In this document: piece by piece, positions 1-8,690 of the stretch
Layout of the letters: each line of letters opens with the position of its first letter
Numbering within the stretch: the first letter of the stretch is position 1
From: Candidatus Sumerlaeota bacterium
GTDB taxonomy: Bacteria; Sumerlaeota; Sumerlaeia; UBA8349
Length of the DNA: 9,703 bases
Reading direction: 5' to 3'
Assembly: GCA_003501375.1 (NCBI GenBank)
Contig: DNPO01000228.1
Span: 1 to 9,703, forward strand
Notes under the pieces: model-generated
Told to the model about the DNA's origin: nothing
Database searches by the model: none
Seen by the model: only the letters and a program-made list of their open reading frames with translations
Position numbers and translations under genes: made by a program

Positions 1-342
1 TGTGTTGTCATAGATACTGAGTGTACGAATGACCAGCCAACGATTAGGGGCTGGGGGAAAAACAATATCTCCCCCTGTTGGGGGCTGGACGCCGCATCGA
101 AAGTAATCAGGTAGTTCCCAATGTAGATGGACACCTACTCCCAACGGATTGGTCGGATTGGTTTGGTCTTCCAAGGGGGATACGATCATGTCGCCAGTGG
201 ACGCGGTATTTGAGCCTGACGTTGCGGTTGGCATCTTTTCGAAAACCGCGATTTTCCCCTTGAATTGCACCGCGACATTACTGTTGTCGTTGGCGTTGAC
301 TCGGACTGCCTGGATATTCAGCGGAACGATTGCGTTCATCAT
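1..342 (-). CDS. Conserved hypothetical protein, N-terminal 114 residues (C-terminus beyond the left edge)
   Basis: Reading the minus strand from the ATG at 342-340 gives 114 codons with no stop before the window edge. The protein starts MMNAIVPLNIQAVRVNANDN; the second Met is an alternative start. A purine-rich AAGAAGG lies about 12 bases upstream, inside the end of the preceding gene, whose stop is only 4 bases away. This suggests coupled translation as the fifth gene of the operon. The striking part is residues 68-106: a block reading GVHLHWELPDYF, followed after a short Gly/Pro stretch by FPPAPNRWLVIR. From memory, this HLHW...LPD / PNRWLV combination occurs in large uncharacterised bacterial proteins, but I cannot give a family name. 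No signal peptide is seen. The reading frame is well supported; the function is unknown. Confidence 0.85.
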   Translation of the reverse strand, partial: MMNAIVPLNIQAVRVNANDNSNVAVQFKGKIAVFEKMPTATSGSNTASTGDMIVSPLEDQTNPTNPLGVGVHLHWELPDYFRCGVQPPTGGDIVFPPAPNRWLVIRTLSIYDNT

Positions 343-346
343 AGTT

Positions 347-1288
347 TTAAGAGACCTTCTTATGGAATGCGACCATGCCCACACCTTCGGTCATTTCAAA
401 GCCCATTTCGGCGGAATCAAATGCTGCTGGGTCTATTTTGCTGACTTGTGCTATTTGCGTTGCCAGATTACTCATCATTACCACGCGGGGAGAGGCAGAG
501 CGAAAGCAAGAAGAAATGTCAACCGGAGTCACACTCGGATTCATCGTGACAACCGATCCTGTTTTTGTAAAGGGGTGAACCTGCTTGATTGCCGTAACTG
601 TTTGGTTTTCGGAAGTATAGGAATAACTGTCGATTCCATAATGGAGCCCTTCGGGAGGTTCGTGGATATCTATTTCCACAGCATCACCATCCAATAGGCA
701 AAGCAATGTATCCGATTGTGGCCCCAATTGTTCCATGCGTAAAATGTTGAGCAGTGTGATATTGTCATCCCCATCAGCCGGGGTTCCTCCCAGGGGATAC
801 GCATTGACGCCCAATCCAGGACAAGAGAGTACTACGGAAGAGCGAAGGAGAAAACCAGAAACAACTTGCATATTATTGGGCGGTGCTTCCACTCCTAAAA
901 AGTTGGCACGGATGCAGGGGAGGTGATCCGCCGTCTGGGTTTTAACCGTGGGGAGCGTTGCGCGGTCCATCGTGAATGTTGCGGTAGTTGTTGCGGTGGT
1001 CAGATTACGACCAATGCTGAATGCGCCATCCAGCATTGCGTCTACCCAGTTCATGTCCACGTAGAAAAAACGAATGGATTCGGGAGGCAGCATGCCTTCA
1101 TCTGGAACCAAGTAGTTGATCGGCACACCATACAGCAGCATCAAGCGTGCGAGCCATTGTTTCAAGTCTGTTGGCAGAGTCGCAGCGGGAGTCGGTGTTG
1201 CGTTCAGGCAGGATCGCAACTGGTGGTGGTCTTGAAAAACGGCGGCGAGCCGTTCTTGAAGCGCGGCTCGGGAGAAAAGATTTGGCAT
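347..1288 (-). CDS. Conserved hypothetical protein, 313 residues, fourth gene of the operon
   Basis: The ATG at 1288-1286 is preceded at 1294-1298 by AAGGA, which lies inside the 3' end of the upstream gene. Only one base separates that gene's stop from this start, so translation is probably coupled. The protein is soluble-looking, with no signal peptide or membrane helix. It has three blocks that look conserved. Residues 54-93 read GVPINYLVPDEGMLPPE followed by SIRFFYVDMNWVDAMLDGAF. Residues 143-165 hold VSGFLLRSSVVLSCPGLGV. Residues 194-219 hold TLLCLLDGDAVEIDIHEPPE and then GLHYG. The C-terminus (about 285-309) holds AAFDSAEMGFEMTEGVGMV. I recall similar blocks in uncharacterised bacterial proteins but know no function and can name no Pfam family. 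The product may be a structural partner of the neighbouring large proteins, on the grounds of tight linkage only. Confidence 0.93.
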   Translation of the reverse strand: MPNLFSRAALQERLAAVFQDHHQLRSCLNATPTPAATLPTDLKQWLARLMLLYGVPINYLVPDEGMLPPESIRFFYVDMNWVDAMLDGAFSIGRNLTTATTTATFTMDRATLPTVKTQTADHLPCIRANFLGVEAPPNNMQVVSGFLLRSSVVLSCPGLGVNAYPLGGTPADGDDNITLLNILRMEQLGPQSDTLLCLLDGDAVEIDIHEPPEGLHYGIDSYSYTSENQTVTAIKQVHPFTKTGSVVTMNPSVTPVDISSCFRSASPRVVMMSNLATQIAQVSKIDPAAFDSAEMGFEMTEGVGMVAFHKKVS

Positions 1289-1289
1289 G

Positions 1290-2780
1290 TTATTCCTTCG
1301 TCTTCTGCGCCTGCATAAGGGCTTGGATTGTTTGATGGAGCAGGGTGCGAGCAGGTGATGCTGTCTGTGTTGACGTCATTTTTTCTAATGCAGGGGCCTG
1401 AGGCGCATTGAGAACAGAAGAAAACTGTTCTTGCAGTAGTTCATTTTCCACAGCATCAACCGCAGCCTGCGACAGTCCGCATTTCCAATTATATAGTGCG
1501 GTAGAAAAACTGCTGTCTTGCAGAGAGAGTTGTCTTCCTAATGCCCAGGCGGTTGCGTAGGATACATCCAGCATTCCGGTGGTTGGATCGAACTGGGTGG
1601 CTTGGTCGGGTGAGGATATGGGGAAGGAAATACCAGGTTGAGTGATGGAGTAGTTCACCAGAGGACCGCGATACCAGGAAACTGTTTTACCGGCGGTACG
1701 CAGTTGGTGATTGAGCGGAACGTATCCCATGCTTAACGCATTAATGACTTGATTGTTGCTGCCAGTGTAGTTGAGGCGCAGATTGGTGTTCAACGCATCG
1801 GTGGAACCATTAGGATCGCGTCCATTCAATGCGAGCAGTTGATCCACAAAGGCAGCGGGAGATCCGATGGAATAGAATGTCCAACTGGTGAGTACGGCCA
1901 GGCGGATACATTTACTGCTGTTGAGAGTATTGCTGTTTGGTGCGCCGCCTTGTTCATTGGTCGGTAGAAAGGGTTGCAATTCCTCCAATGACACCAGATA
2001 GGCGTAGGTTTTTTTGTCTTGTTGCGGCAAACGGTTTCCGACGATAATAGAAAAAGTGCCTAATGGTTCGCCCACATCGGAAACGCCTGGCATAGTGGCT
2101 TTATCTTTCAGGCTAACTTGGCGGACGTGTGCGGAGAATTTAAGGTCGTCGATGGTTGGTGCAACTTGCCAGAATAGTTCCAATGGTACGTCAATTACGT
2201 TGATTGAATCTGTCAGAGCGCTTCCAGGCTCAAGTCCTTTTGTGTTTGTCGCGCCTTGGAAGTAGGAATAATTACTGCCCAGTGAACTATTCGGATTAGC
2301 TGCAAGTGGAAAGAGGTCGCCCACGGTGGCCGCAGCAGGTTCTAACGTAAGACCGGGATAACTCGTAACATCGTCATCGTCAAACGATAGGATTGCTAAC
2401 CAGGTTGGAACATCCGCATCCGTATCAGAACCGGGGGCGGGTGGGGAAAATGGTTCTTGGCTTGTGGGGTAGCGCGACCAGGGATACGTGGCTTTTTGCA
2501 GAACCACATGGGGGAGCACCGTGTTAAATTCACCACTCGCATTGTTGGCTGGGAAGATGGAGTAGAGGGTAGATTGGGGATTGCTGAAGGAAAAGCGATC
2601 TCCCAAAACGGCAAAGGTATAGGTGTTTGTCAGCGAATCATCACTAATGGGTGCGCCGCTGCTATCGTTGACGTTTTGTGAAACGGTGAGTTGGTACTCT
2701 CCGTCTTCCAATCCAGGAATTTGATGCTGGATGAACGTAACCAGTTCAGTTAACAGCGGATTGTTCGTATTGTCAGTCAT
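1290..2780 (-). CDS. Conserved hypothetical protein, 496 residues, third gene of the operon
   Basis: The ATG at 2780-2778 has GGAGA (2788-2792) about 8 bases upstream, in the 13-base gap after the DUF6603-type gene. The protein has no signal peptide or membrane span. Its motif blocks, in order, are: AVLGDRFSF (57-65); LPHVVLQKATYPWSRYP (89-105); TWLAILSFDDDD (126-137); IVGNRLP (246-252) followed by YLVSLEE (261-267); RLAVLTSWTFYS (293-304); GYVPLNHQLRTAGK then TVSWYRGPL (352-374); and LDVSYATAWALGRQLSLQD (404-422). The C-terminal 75 residues are Gln/Ala-rich and probably helical. From memory, blocks such as LPH..L...PW.R, VGNRLP...LVSLE and WYRGPL recur together in a family of unnamed bacterial proteins, so this is a conserved component rather than an orphan. 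No catalytic signature is evident. A role as an assembly or adaptor subunit would be inference only. Confidence 0.94.
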   Translation of the reverse strand: MTDNTNNPLLTELVTFIQHQIPGLEDGEYQLTVSQNVNDSSGAPISDDSLTNTYTFAVLGDRFSFSNPQSTLYSIFPANNASGEFNTVLPHVVLQKATYPWSRYPTSQEPFSPPAPGSDTDADVPTWLAILSFDDDDVTSYPGLTLEPAAATVGDLFPLAANPNSSLGSNYSYFQGATNTKGLEPGSALTDSINVIDVPLELFWQVAPTIDDLKFSAHVRQVSLKDKATMPGVSDVGEPLGTFSIIVGNRLPQQDKKTYAYLVSLEELQPFLPTNEQGGAPNSNTLNSSKCIRLAVLTSWTFYSIGSPAAFVDQLLALNGRDPNGSTDALNTNLRLNYTGSNNQVINALSMGYVPLNHQLRTAGKTVSWYRGPLVNYSITQPGISFPISSPDQATQFDPTTGMLDVSYATAWALGRQLSLQDSSFSTALYNWKCGLSQAAVDAVENELLQEQFSSVLNAPQAPALEKMTSTQTASPARTLLHQTIQALMQAQKTKE

Positions 2781-2793
2781 GAAGTTGTCTCCG

Positions 2794-5700
2794 TTATGCT
2801 GCTATTACGCCGGCACCCAGCAGTTCTACCATGGGCCAGTCAACCAGTGCTTTTTGCGTAGCTAAAGCCGCTATATCAATTTCGGCTGAAGTATAGGTCG
2901 AGAATCCGTTGGCTGCCAAATCGTTCAGAATGGTTCCTCGTTGGCTTGTCACCCAACTGTCGCCCAAGGTGCTCAGAATATAATTTTGATTGGTAAATGT
3001 CTTGGCGGCATTTCCAGTTACTGTAATAACAAGATTCTCGTTTTCGTCCAGTGTTGGCGTAACCGTATAGGATGTATCTATAGCCGCAGCCTGGTAGGTA
3101 AAGTTTGTATTGTTACCCAGAGCGAACAAAAGGTCGTTGAGCAAAACAGCGCTGGTGCTGTCCGGAATTCTGGGAATGGGTGTGATTTGGAAACCCACCA
3201 GCGTACTGGGCATCATAGACTGGTCATTGGGACTTGGGTTCGGATTGTTCGAATTCCACAGTGCAGCGTTCGAATCAAGTAGAACGGGCTGGCAGGAAAC
3301 TGTCGTAATTGGATCGTTATATTCGCCGTTGTTGTCAGCCTTTAGCAGGGATACGGAGTGGAAAGACTGTACATTGGATTGTTTCATCGGCCCAATATGC
3401 AGCGTAGGATTCCAGACTTGGGTATCCGAATATGTTTTCTCATCTGTCGCGAGAACCAGGTAGGGTGCGCTCGTTACATCTACAGGTTCAACATTGTAAT
3501 CCTTGGTTGTGTTAGATAGGGCAACGTAGTTGGAAGCATTCTCGGATGCCACGAACCATTGTCCATTGTTTGCCGGAATCGTGCTGTTGGTAAGGATCGT
3601 GAAGTCATCCGAGTCAATGATCCAGGAGTATCCGGATACATCGCTTTGTACCAAACCCTCAGTCACGCTGGCTTTGATGATATTGGTTGTGGTTGTTGTG
3701 TCAGTATCGCTGGCCGCACAAACTGGTGCGCCACGGAGTGCCTGGTGCATTTTTCGGCTTGCCATGACGTTTTGTTGTGGAGCAACCGGGTTGGTATCTT
3801 GCGGCAGGAAATTGCTTTTGAATTGTGACCACCCAACAGGGGGCGGTGATGCTGCGGGAGAGCCGAACTGGATGGTAAACGATACAACGTCCAGATCAAC
3901 ATCTGCTCTTCCACCAAACGGGTCTCCCCAGATAAATAGGTCGGCTCCGACATGCACGTTGAGTGTGAACAAGCCGAGATTGACCGAGCAGCCCATCATG
4001 ATGTAAGCGTCCGCTTGATAGGAAAGTGGCGCCCAAGCGAATAGAAAGTCCACCCCGATATTAAACCATGCCTTGATTGGGCCAGAGTTCCATGTTGCAC
4101 TCATGGTTGCACCGGCCATTATCATGGCTGGGGTCAGTGCAAAATAACATTGACCGCCAACTTGGAATGGGCCAAGACTGAAGGAAATGCCGAGGCGAGG
4201 CACTACGGGATACCAGGCCGGGCGTGTGAACGCTGGGTGGTAACCGCCAAGAGTGACTACAAAATCTCCCTGATGTTCCCCACTGAACCAGATGAAGAAT
4301 GCAAACCCACCTGTTAGTTTTGCAAAGCCCCCATAAATGTAGGATTGGGGAGACAGTTGTCCTTGGATAGCGAAGAGACCCGTAGATGGGGTAAGGGTTG
4401 CCAGAATATCGAGTTCCACGTATGCAAATGGAGTTGCCACATGGTTGGGTAGACGCAGTGCACCGGTTCCTATCAGACCCAGTTGAAAATCAACACCAAC
4501 AGAAACGGTAATGAGGGCAAAGGCTTCAATGATTTCAAATGATGTGAAGGAAACGCCTGCTGCAACCCAATATTGCCCGGGTTCATCCACGAAGACACTT
4601 TGCAATTGAGGCAAGATGTTTTGGACAGTGGCACTGGGTGTGGCAGCCGCTTTGGGCGCGTTGTTAGGTAGCAGAAGATAAGTGGGCAGCGTTGCCATAG
4701 TTGGCAAAATCAAGGAGCGATTGATGCCAAAGCCCCCCGCCAGCCCGGTGAGGAATAAGAAGGGCGGCCCTCCCAGTGGCACTTGGATATTTGTGTATAG
4801 GAAGAAGGAAACGGGGGTATTCGTACTGGCTGGAGTGTAGCCACCAATGACTTTAAAACCCCATACACCCGCTTGAACAACTACTTCACCATAGTAGTTT
4901 GTCGTATTTTCCGGTCCGGCGGCGCGCAAGAATGCCCCGCCCACGCTTACGCCAGAGGTCTGGAAACTTAAGGCTAAGCCGGCCAGGTCAAAACTCAGAT
5001 CACTCAAGGTAAAATCTGAGGCTGGTGGCATGGGCATGGTAACGCTGAGTTGCTGGAGGGAAAAGGAGAATGATCCCATCAAAAAACCGCCAGAGATTCC
5101 AAAACTCGCATAGCCGTCATGATAATTTAGTCCGATTTCATCAATTGTTACTGGGCCAAATGTTTCATGCAATTTGAACCATGACAAGTCGCTCTGTACG
5201 GAACTGATATTCGAATTAGTCGTCGTTGTTGGCTGGGCTGTGGATTGCAGCGAGGTCGATGTGGGATTTGGGGCGCTTTCTCCCGTTCCAACCTGGATTG
5301 GGATCGTGGTGTCTCCGATCTTAAAATTCATCGAGAAACCTAATCCGGCTGCCATTCCCTGTTTGTTATCATCTGGAATTTGCGGATAGTCCTTCCCGCT
5401 TTTCTGGATCCACGTATTAATCGAAGTTGCCATTGCGTCATCGAAAAGATACGACGCAAGAACAATTTTCAACCCATTGATTTCTACAGCATCTTCCGCA
5501 GGCAAGATTCCGCCGATCACCGGTAAACCTTGCAGGGAAATTGTCTTGTCGATTTCTAACCCAAAGAAAAACTGCCAGTTCCCCTGGTTTTTTGCATTCT
5601 TAAGCGCGATAAAAACAGTGTTCCCGTAGTTAACGGATTGCAAGCCAATAAGCAGTTCGTTTTTCACAAAGTCATAGGAAAGATCGGCTTGTTTCAGATC

Positions 5701-7365
5701 CAGGTCCATAGAATCTGGGATTGGGGGAAGGGTGTCGGGGGGAAAACCAAAAGCGTCAGCGACATCGCTGAAGGTGAGATAGTCTTCTCCGGTGACTTTC
5801 CATTGAGCCGTCAATACCATCTGGTTTGTCGCAGGCTGACCTGATGGAGTCGTGCTGCCGAGGTATAGTTCCAGACTGAAGTTTTGCTGTCCTACCAGCA
5901 ATGCACCTTGCAAGTCAACGCTGTAGCCCGTGGGCGAGTATTGTGCTACGACTTGCAGACTGGAGGTCAATTGCGTATCCATTAGGGGGAATGCCGCGTC
6001 GCAACGTCCAAAGAGTGTGTAGGAATATCCCCCAGAAACTTGATTAGCAATAACGCCAAAATTGCCAAAGGAAATATCATTCAAAACATCGGGCAAGAGG
6101 GAGGCATTGCCAACCAGCCCTTTTACCAAATTGTAGAGGGTGACGCTTCCTACATATTGTCCGCTGATAGTCGATACATCCCAGCCGGTGGAACTTTGGA
6201 CAACGGTAATAGCAAATTCAAAATCTCCCGTAAAAATATCGGGTAAAATTTTCGCGGAAGCAGAAAAGTCGACGCTGGTACTATTGCCGGAAGGAATATT
6301 AAAAATATTGAGGCGAACGTTTTCCAAAACTAATACAGAAGGGATCAATTCCCAAGTGAAACCAGGATTGGAGCCAATGCCAAGTCGAATGCACCCAATG
6401 CTGGCGTTAGGCGTGAGCGAAATAAAGAAGTCTTGCAATGCGCAGAGCGAAAAGGCATTGCTTAAAACGGAAGGAATATATTGCGTGAAATCATCGCCAC
6501 CGGGCAATGCCAGAATTTGCTCAATTCCAAATGTATGGTTTGGCAGAGGGGCTGCAAAAAATCCCAGCGCTGGATCGTTAGCGGCGAGTTCTACTCCAAA
6601 TCCCAGATCGTCCGTGCTGGCTACCAATTCCAACGTGATATCCTGGATCAGATCGACTGGCGCAGCGATGGCGATCACGAGTGAAAGGTTGCCAATACTG
6701 AGTCCACTGGTGATGGTAAACATTTGGTCTACCAGAGGGGTGGTAAGGGTGAGGACGGGGTAAGGGTATGCGGAATTAATGGTGACAGGCCCGGTAAATT
6801 TGTACGATAGGTCTGTATTCAAAATGCTTTCGAGTAAAGTGAGCGCGCCTTGGAGGACACTCAAGGTCAGCCAGCCCGCATAATTCAGACCCGACGTTAG
6901 AGATACGGAGTCGGTTGCATGTTCCGATGTCTGCGACCATGGGAGATAACTAGTTTGCTGCTGTGTCGCATAAATAAAACAAGAACAGGTTGCGCTTAAC
7001 TCGTTAAAAGGGAATACGGTCAGATTGCTGAAACTGTTTTTGAATTGCCAGGCGGTTGGCAGGGTGATGCACAGGGTGAACTGCACGGTCGCCGACGCAT
7101 CTATGCAAAAGACAACCTGTGCCGGTAGTTGAGTTTGGTTCAACACATCTACCGTACCCGCCGCGATATTGATAGTTCCATTGACCGGATCAGGAATGTC
7201 AGAACTTGTAATTCCATTGATGGTCAGGATTGTACCTGTTGACAGCGCGAATGCACTCCCTAACGCATCTATTTGTGCTTGCGAAAGAAAGTCCGTGTTG
7301 AAAGACAGGGTTTGTGTCGCACTTGCCTGCTGTCTTAATGTTTGTACCAAGCTGTTTAAATCCAT
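2794..7365 (-). CDS. Giant beta-rich protein with a DUF6603-type region, 1523 residues
   Basis: The ATG at 7365-7363 follows TGAGG (7373-7377) with a 7-base spacer. The protein is dominated by alternating hydrophobic/polar beta-strand patterns rich in Gly, Ser, Thr and aromatics. It has no signal peptide and no clear membrane helix. An N-terminal half (1-700) of repeated beta units is joined by a Ser/Thr-rich linker (701-724) to a region I recognise as DUF6603-like (about 730-1175). Landmarks there are YASFGISGGFLMGSFSFSLQ (752-771), PPFLFLTGLAGGFGINRS (867-884), TLGGYHPAFTRPAWYP (1038-1053), CYFALTPAMIMAGATM (1073-1088) and GDPFGGRADVDLDVVSF (1147-1163). A Thr-rich hinge (about 1220-1230) leads to a C-terminal domain of about 300 residues containing YSWIIDSDDFTILTNSTIPA. 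DUF6603 is an uncharacterised domain of large bacterial and fungal proteins. The family call comes from memory of its motifs. The role is unknown; a scaffold, shell or fibre-like assembly is conceivable. Confidence 0.93.
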   Translation of the reverse strand: MDLNSLVQTLRQQASATQTLSFNTDFLSQAQIDALGSAFALSTGTILTINGITSSDIPDPVNGTINIAAGTVDVLNQTQLPAQVVFCIDASATVQFTLCITLPTAWQFKNSFSNLTVFPFNELSATCSCFIYATQQQTSYLPWSQTSEHATDSVSLTSGLNYAGWLTLSVLQGALTLLESILNTDLSYKFTGPVTINSAYPYPVLTLTTPLVDQMFTITSGLSIGNLSLVIAIAAPVDLIQDITLELVASTDDLGFGVELAANDPALGFFAAPLPNHTFGIEQILALPGGDDFTQYIPSVLSNAFSLCALQDFFISLTPNASIGCIRLGIGSNPGFTWELIPSVLVLENVRLNIFNIPSGNSTSVDFSASAKILPDIFTGDFEFAITVVQSSTGWDVSTISGQYVGSVTLYNLVKGLVGNASLLPDVLNDISFGNFGVIANQVSGGYSYTLFGRCDAAFPLMDTQLTSSLQVVAQYSPTGYSVDLQGALLVGQQNFSLELYLGSTTPSGQPATNQMVLTAQWKVTGEDYLTFSDVADAFGFPPDTLPPIPDSMDLDLKQADLSYDFVKNELLIGLQSVNYGNTVFIALKNAKNQGNWQFFFGLEIDKTISLQGLPVIGGILPAEDAVEINGLKIVLASYLFDDAMATSINTWIQKSGKDYPQIPDDNKQGMAAGLGFSMNFKIGDTTIPIQVGTGESAPNPTSTSLQSTAQPTTTTNSNISSVQSDLSWFKLHETFGPVTIDEIGLNYHDGYASFGISGGFLMGSFSFSLQQLSVTMPMPPASDFTLSDLSFDLAGLALSFQTSGVSVGGAFLRAAGPENTTNYYGEVVVQAGVWGFKVIGGYTPASTNTPVSFFLYTNIQVPLGGPPFLFLTGLAGGFGINRSLILPTMATLPTYLLLPNNAPKAAATPSATVQNILPQLQSVFVDEPGQYWVAAGVSFTSFEIIEAFALITVSVGVDFQLGLIGTGALRLPNHVATPFAYVELDILATLTPSTGLFAIQGQLSPQSYIYGGFAKLTGGFAFFIWFSGEHQGDFVVTLGGYHPAFTRPAWYPVVPRLGISFSLGPFQVGGQCYFALTPAMIMAGATMSATWNSGPIKAWFNIGVDFLFAWAPLSYQADAYIMMGCSVNLGLFTLNVHVGADLFIWGDPFGGRADVDLDVVSFTIQFGSPAASPPPVGWSQFKSNFLPQDTNPVAPQQNVMASRKMHQALRGAPVCAASDTDTTTTTNIIKASVTEGLVQSDVSGYSWIIDSDDFTILTNSTIPANNGQWFVASENASNYVALSNTTKDYNVEPVDVTSAPYLVLATDEKTYSDTQVWNPTLHIGPMKQSNVQSFHSVSLLKADNNGEYNDPITTVSCQPVLLDSNAALWNSNNPNPSPNDQSMMPSTLVGFQITPIPRIPDSTSAVLLNDLLFALGNNTNFTYQAAAIDTSYTVTPTLDENENLVITVTGNAAKTFTNQNYILSTLGDSWVTSQRGTILNDLAANGFSTYTSAEIDIAALATQKALVDWPMVELLGAGVIAA

Positions 7366-7390
7366 GATGGTACCTCAACTTATGTGGGGT

Positions 7391-8662
7391 TTACTCGGCC
7401 AATGCGGCCGCCGCAAGCAACTGCGTATTGTCAACAATACTTGTAAAGGGATTAAATATTCCATTGGGAGCATGTCCTCCCAATGCGAGTGCTTTAACCA
7501 TGATTTGCTCCGCTGCTTGGGATTTTATAACGGTTAGATCGGAGCCCCCGGGCCATTGGCATTGATTGATGTAAGCGTCTAGGCTTAGACTATTCTCAGT
7601 TGATAGTTTGATTGTTATATTCTGCGTTAACCCAGAAAATAGATTGCGAAGTGTTTTGCGTTGTTTACAAAACACATAAGTAAATCCCTGGTTGTTCGTG
7701 TCGTTCTCAGGCACAATTTTAATAACGCTCATTTGCGTGATTATCCTCTGATCTCGACTGGTGTTTTGTAAAAACGTTCCAAAACTCACATCTTCTCCGG
7801 ATGCAAAAAATATGGGGCTCATGTTAATTTGCGCAGTAGACAGAGCGGAAATATTCCAGAGTACCACTTGTTGCAACAGCCCTGGTTGCGAGGCTGAAAA
7901 GTTTGCACCAGGATCTTGGTTGACGAAGTTTACTTTTCCAGGGAAAGCTGTTTCTGTTGTGTTATCTGATGCGCCTCCAAAACCAATGCCAAAAATGCCG
8001 GGGGTCATGTGTCCTTCTACGGTATCTAAGGTTGCGGGAAAACCATTAATTTGGATAACATTGTCGTCCACTGTCCATGCTTGTCCATAGCCTAATTTCA
8101 TGGCCAGCGCTAACGCTGCGAAGCGACTGGCTCCAAAGCCAACCATATTCTCTGTTGAAGAACCTCCAAATTTATACCCCACTACGGTGACGTCTGTGGA
8201 GGAAGGAAGGCTTCCCTTCAGCAACTGGTAATAATGCGAATATTCACTGTAGTGCACCACAACGTAAAGAGGGCGTTTAGATCGATGTGGGGTATACCAA
8301 GGAATAACTACGTTCTTGCCATCCTGTTTAAATGTATTTGGGTTGAGATAATCTTTTGTCATTCCCATCCCCCAAAGTTCGGCGTTTCGTAGTATCTTCG
8401 TCATCCATTCCGCCCTATTGTTGGAGGCTACTATGATGGGCGCTGGCTGCCCGGCGTGATTTGTTTGCAATGCGGGACGGGAATATAAATTTAGTGTCGT
8501 CGGAAAATAGTTGCTTCCTTGTAAAATATTTTTCCGCGCATTGAAGATAGGCTGACAATCCGTATCGGGGTTTGCATTGAAACCAATGTTTTCCAAAGGA
8601 GAATACTTTTGATTAATCAGATTTCCACCGTAACTGCCATTTTGTTTTGCGCTGATAACCAT
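7391..8662 (-). CDS. Putative GT-A-fold glycosyltransferase-like protein, 423 residues, first gene of the operon
   Basis: The ATG at 8662-8660 has a strong site, AAGGGGGA (8668-8675), at good spacing. The gap to the next gene is 25 bases. Three features in order resemble a GT-A nucleotide-sugar transferase. First, strand-like segments APIIVASNNRAEWMTKIL (74-91) and RPLYVVVHYSEYSHYYQLL (130-148). Second, GFGASRFAALALAMKLGYGQ followed by AWTVDDNVIQING (175-207), where DDN at 199-201 sits where such enzymes carry their metal-binding DxD. Third, a downstream acidic motif SPIFFASGEDVSFGTFL (282-298), the position of the late ED motif that often marks the acceptor or catalytic site. There is no signal peptide or membrane anchor, so the enzyme would act in the cytoplasm. 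The sugar donor and acceptor are unknown. The product of the next gene is the obvious candidate target, by linkage only. The gene is certain; the enzyme class is an inference from motifs and could be wrong. Confidence 0.93.
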   Translation of the reverse strand: MVISAKQNGSYGGNLINQKYSPLENIGFNANPDTDCQPIFNARKNILQGSNYFPTTLNLYSRPALQTNHAGQPAPIIVASNNRAEWMTKILRNAELWGMGMTKDYLNPNTFKQDGKNVVIPWYTPHRSKRPLYVVVHYSEYSHYYQLLKGSLPSSTDVTVVGYKFGGSSTENMVGFGASRFAALALAMKLGYGQAWTVDDNVIQINGFPATLDTVEGHMTPGIFGIGFGGASDNTTETAFPGKVNFVNQDPGANFSASQPGLLQQVVLWNISALSTAQINMSPIFFASGEDVSFGTFLQNTSRDQRIITQMSVIKIVPENDTNNQGFTYVFCKQRKTLRNLFSGLTQNITIKLSTENSLSLDAYINQCQWPGGSDLTVIKSQAAEQIMVKALALGGHAPNGIFNPFTSIVDNTQLLAAAALAE

Positions 8663-8690
8663 TTATATCCCCCTTGTTTGCCATCGGAAA

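Noticed and set aside
149..697. A 182-codon plus-strand open frame
   Set aside because: It spans the boundary of two minus-strand genes whose conserved motifs are clear. Its Cys/His-rich translation is typical of antisense reading.
6140..6763. A 207-codon plus-strand open frame
   Set aside because: It lies entirely opposite the DUF6603-type gene, has no ribosome-binding site, and its translation lacks any motif. It is an antisense shadow.
1..8662. Contractile injection or phage tail cluster
   Set aside because: No sheath, tube, baseplate, spike or ATPase motif was recognised in the visible proteins, so the idea is not supported by this window.
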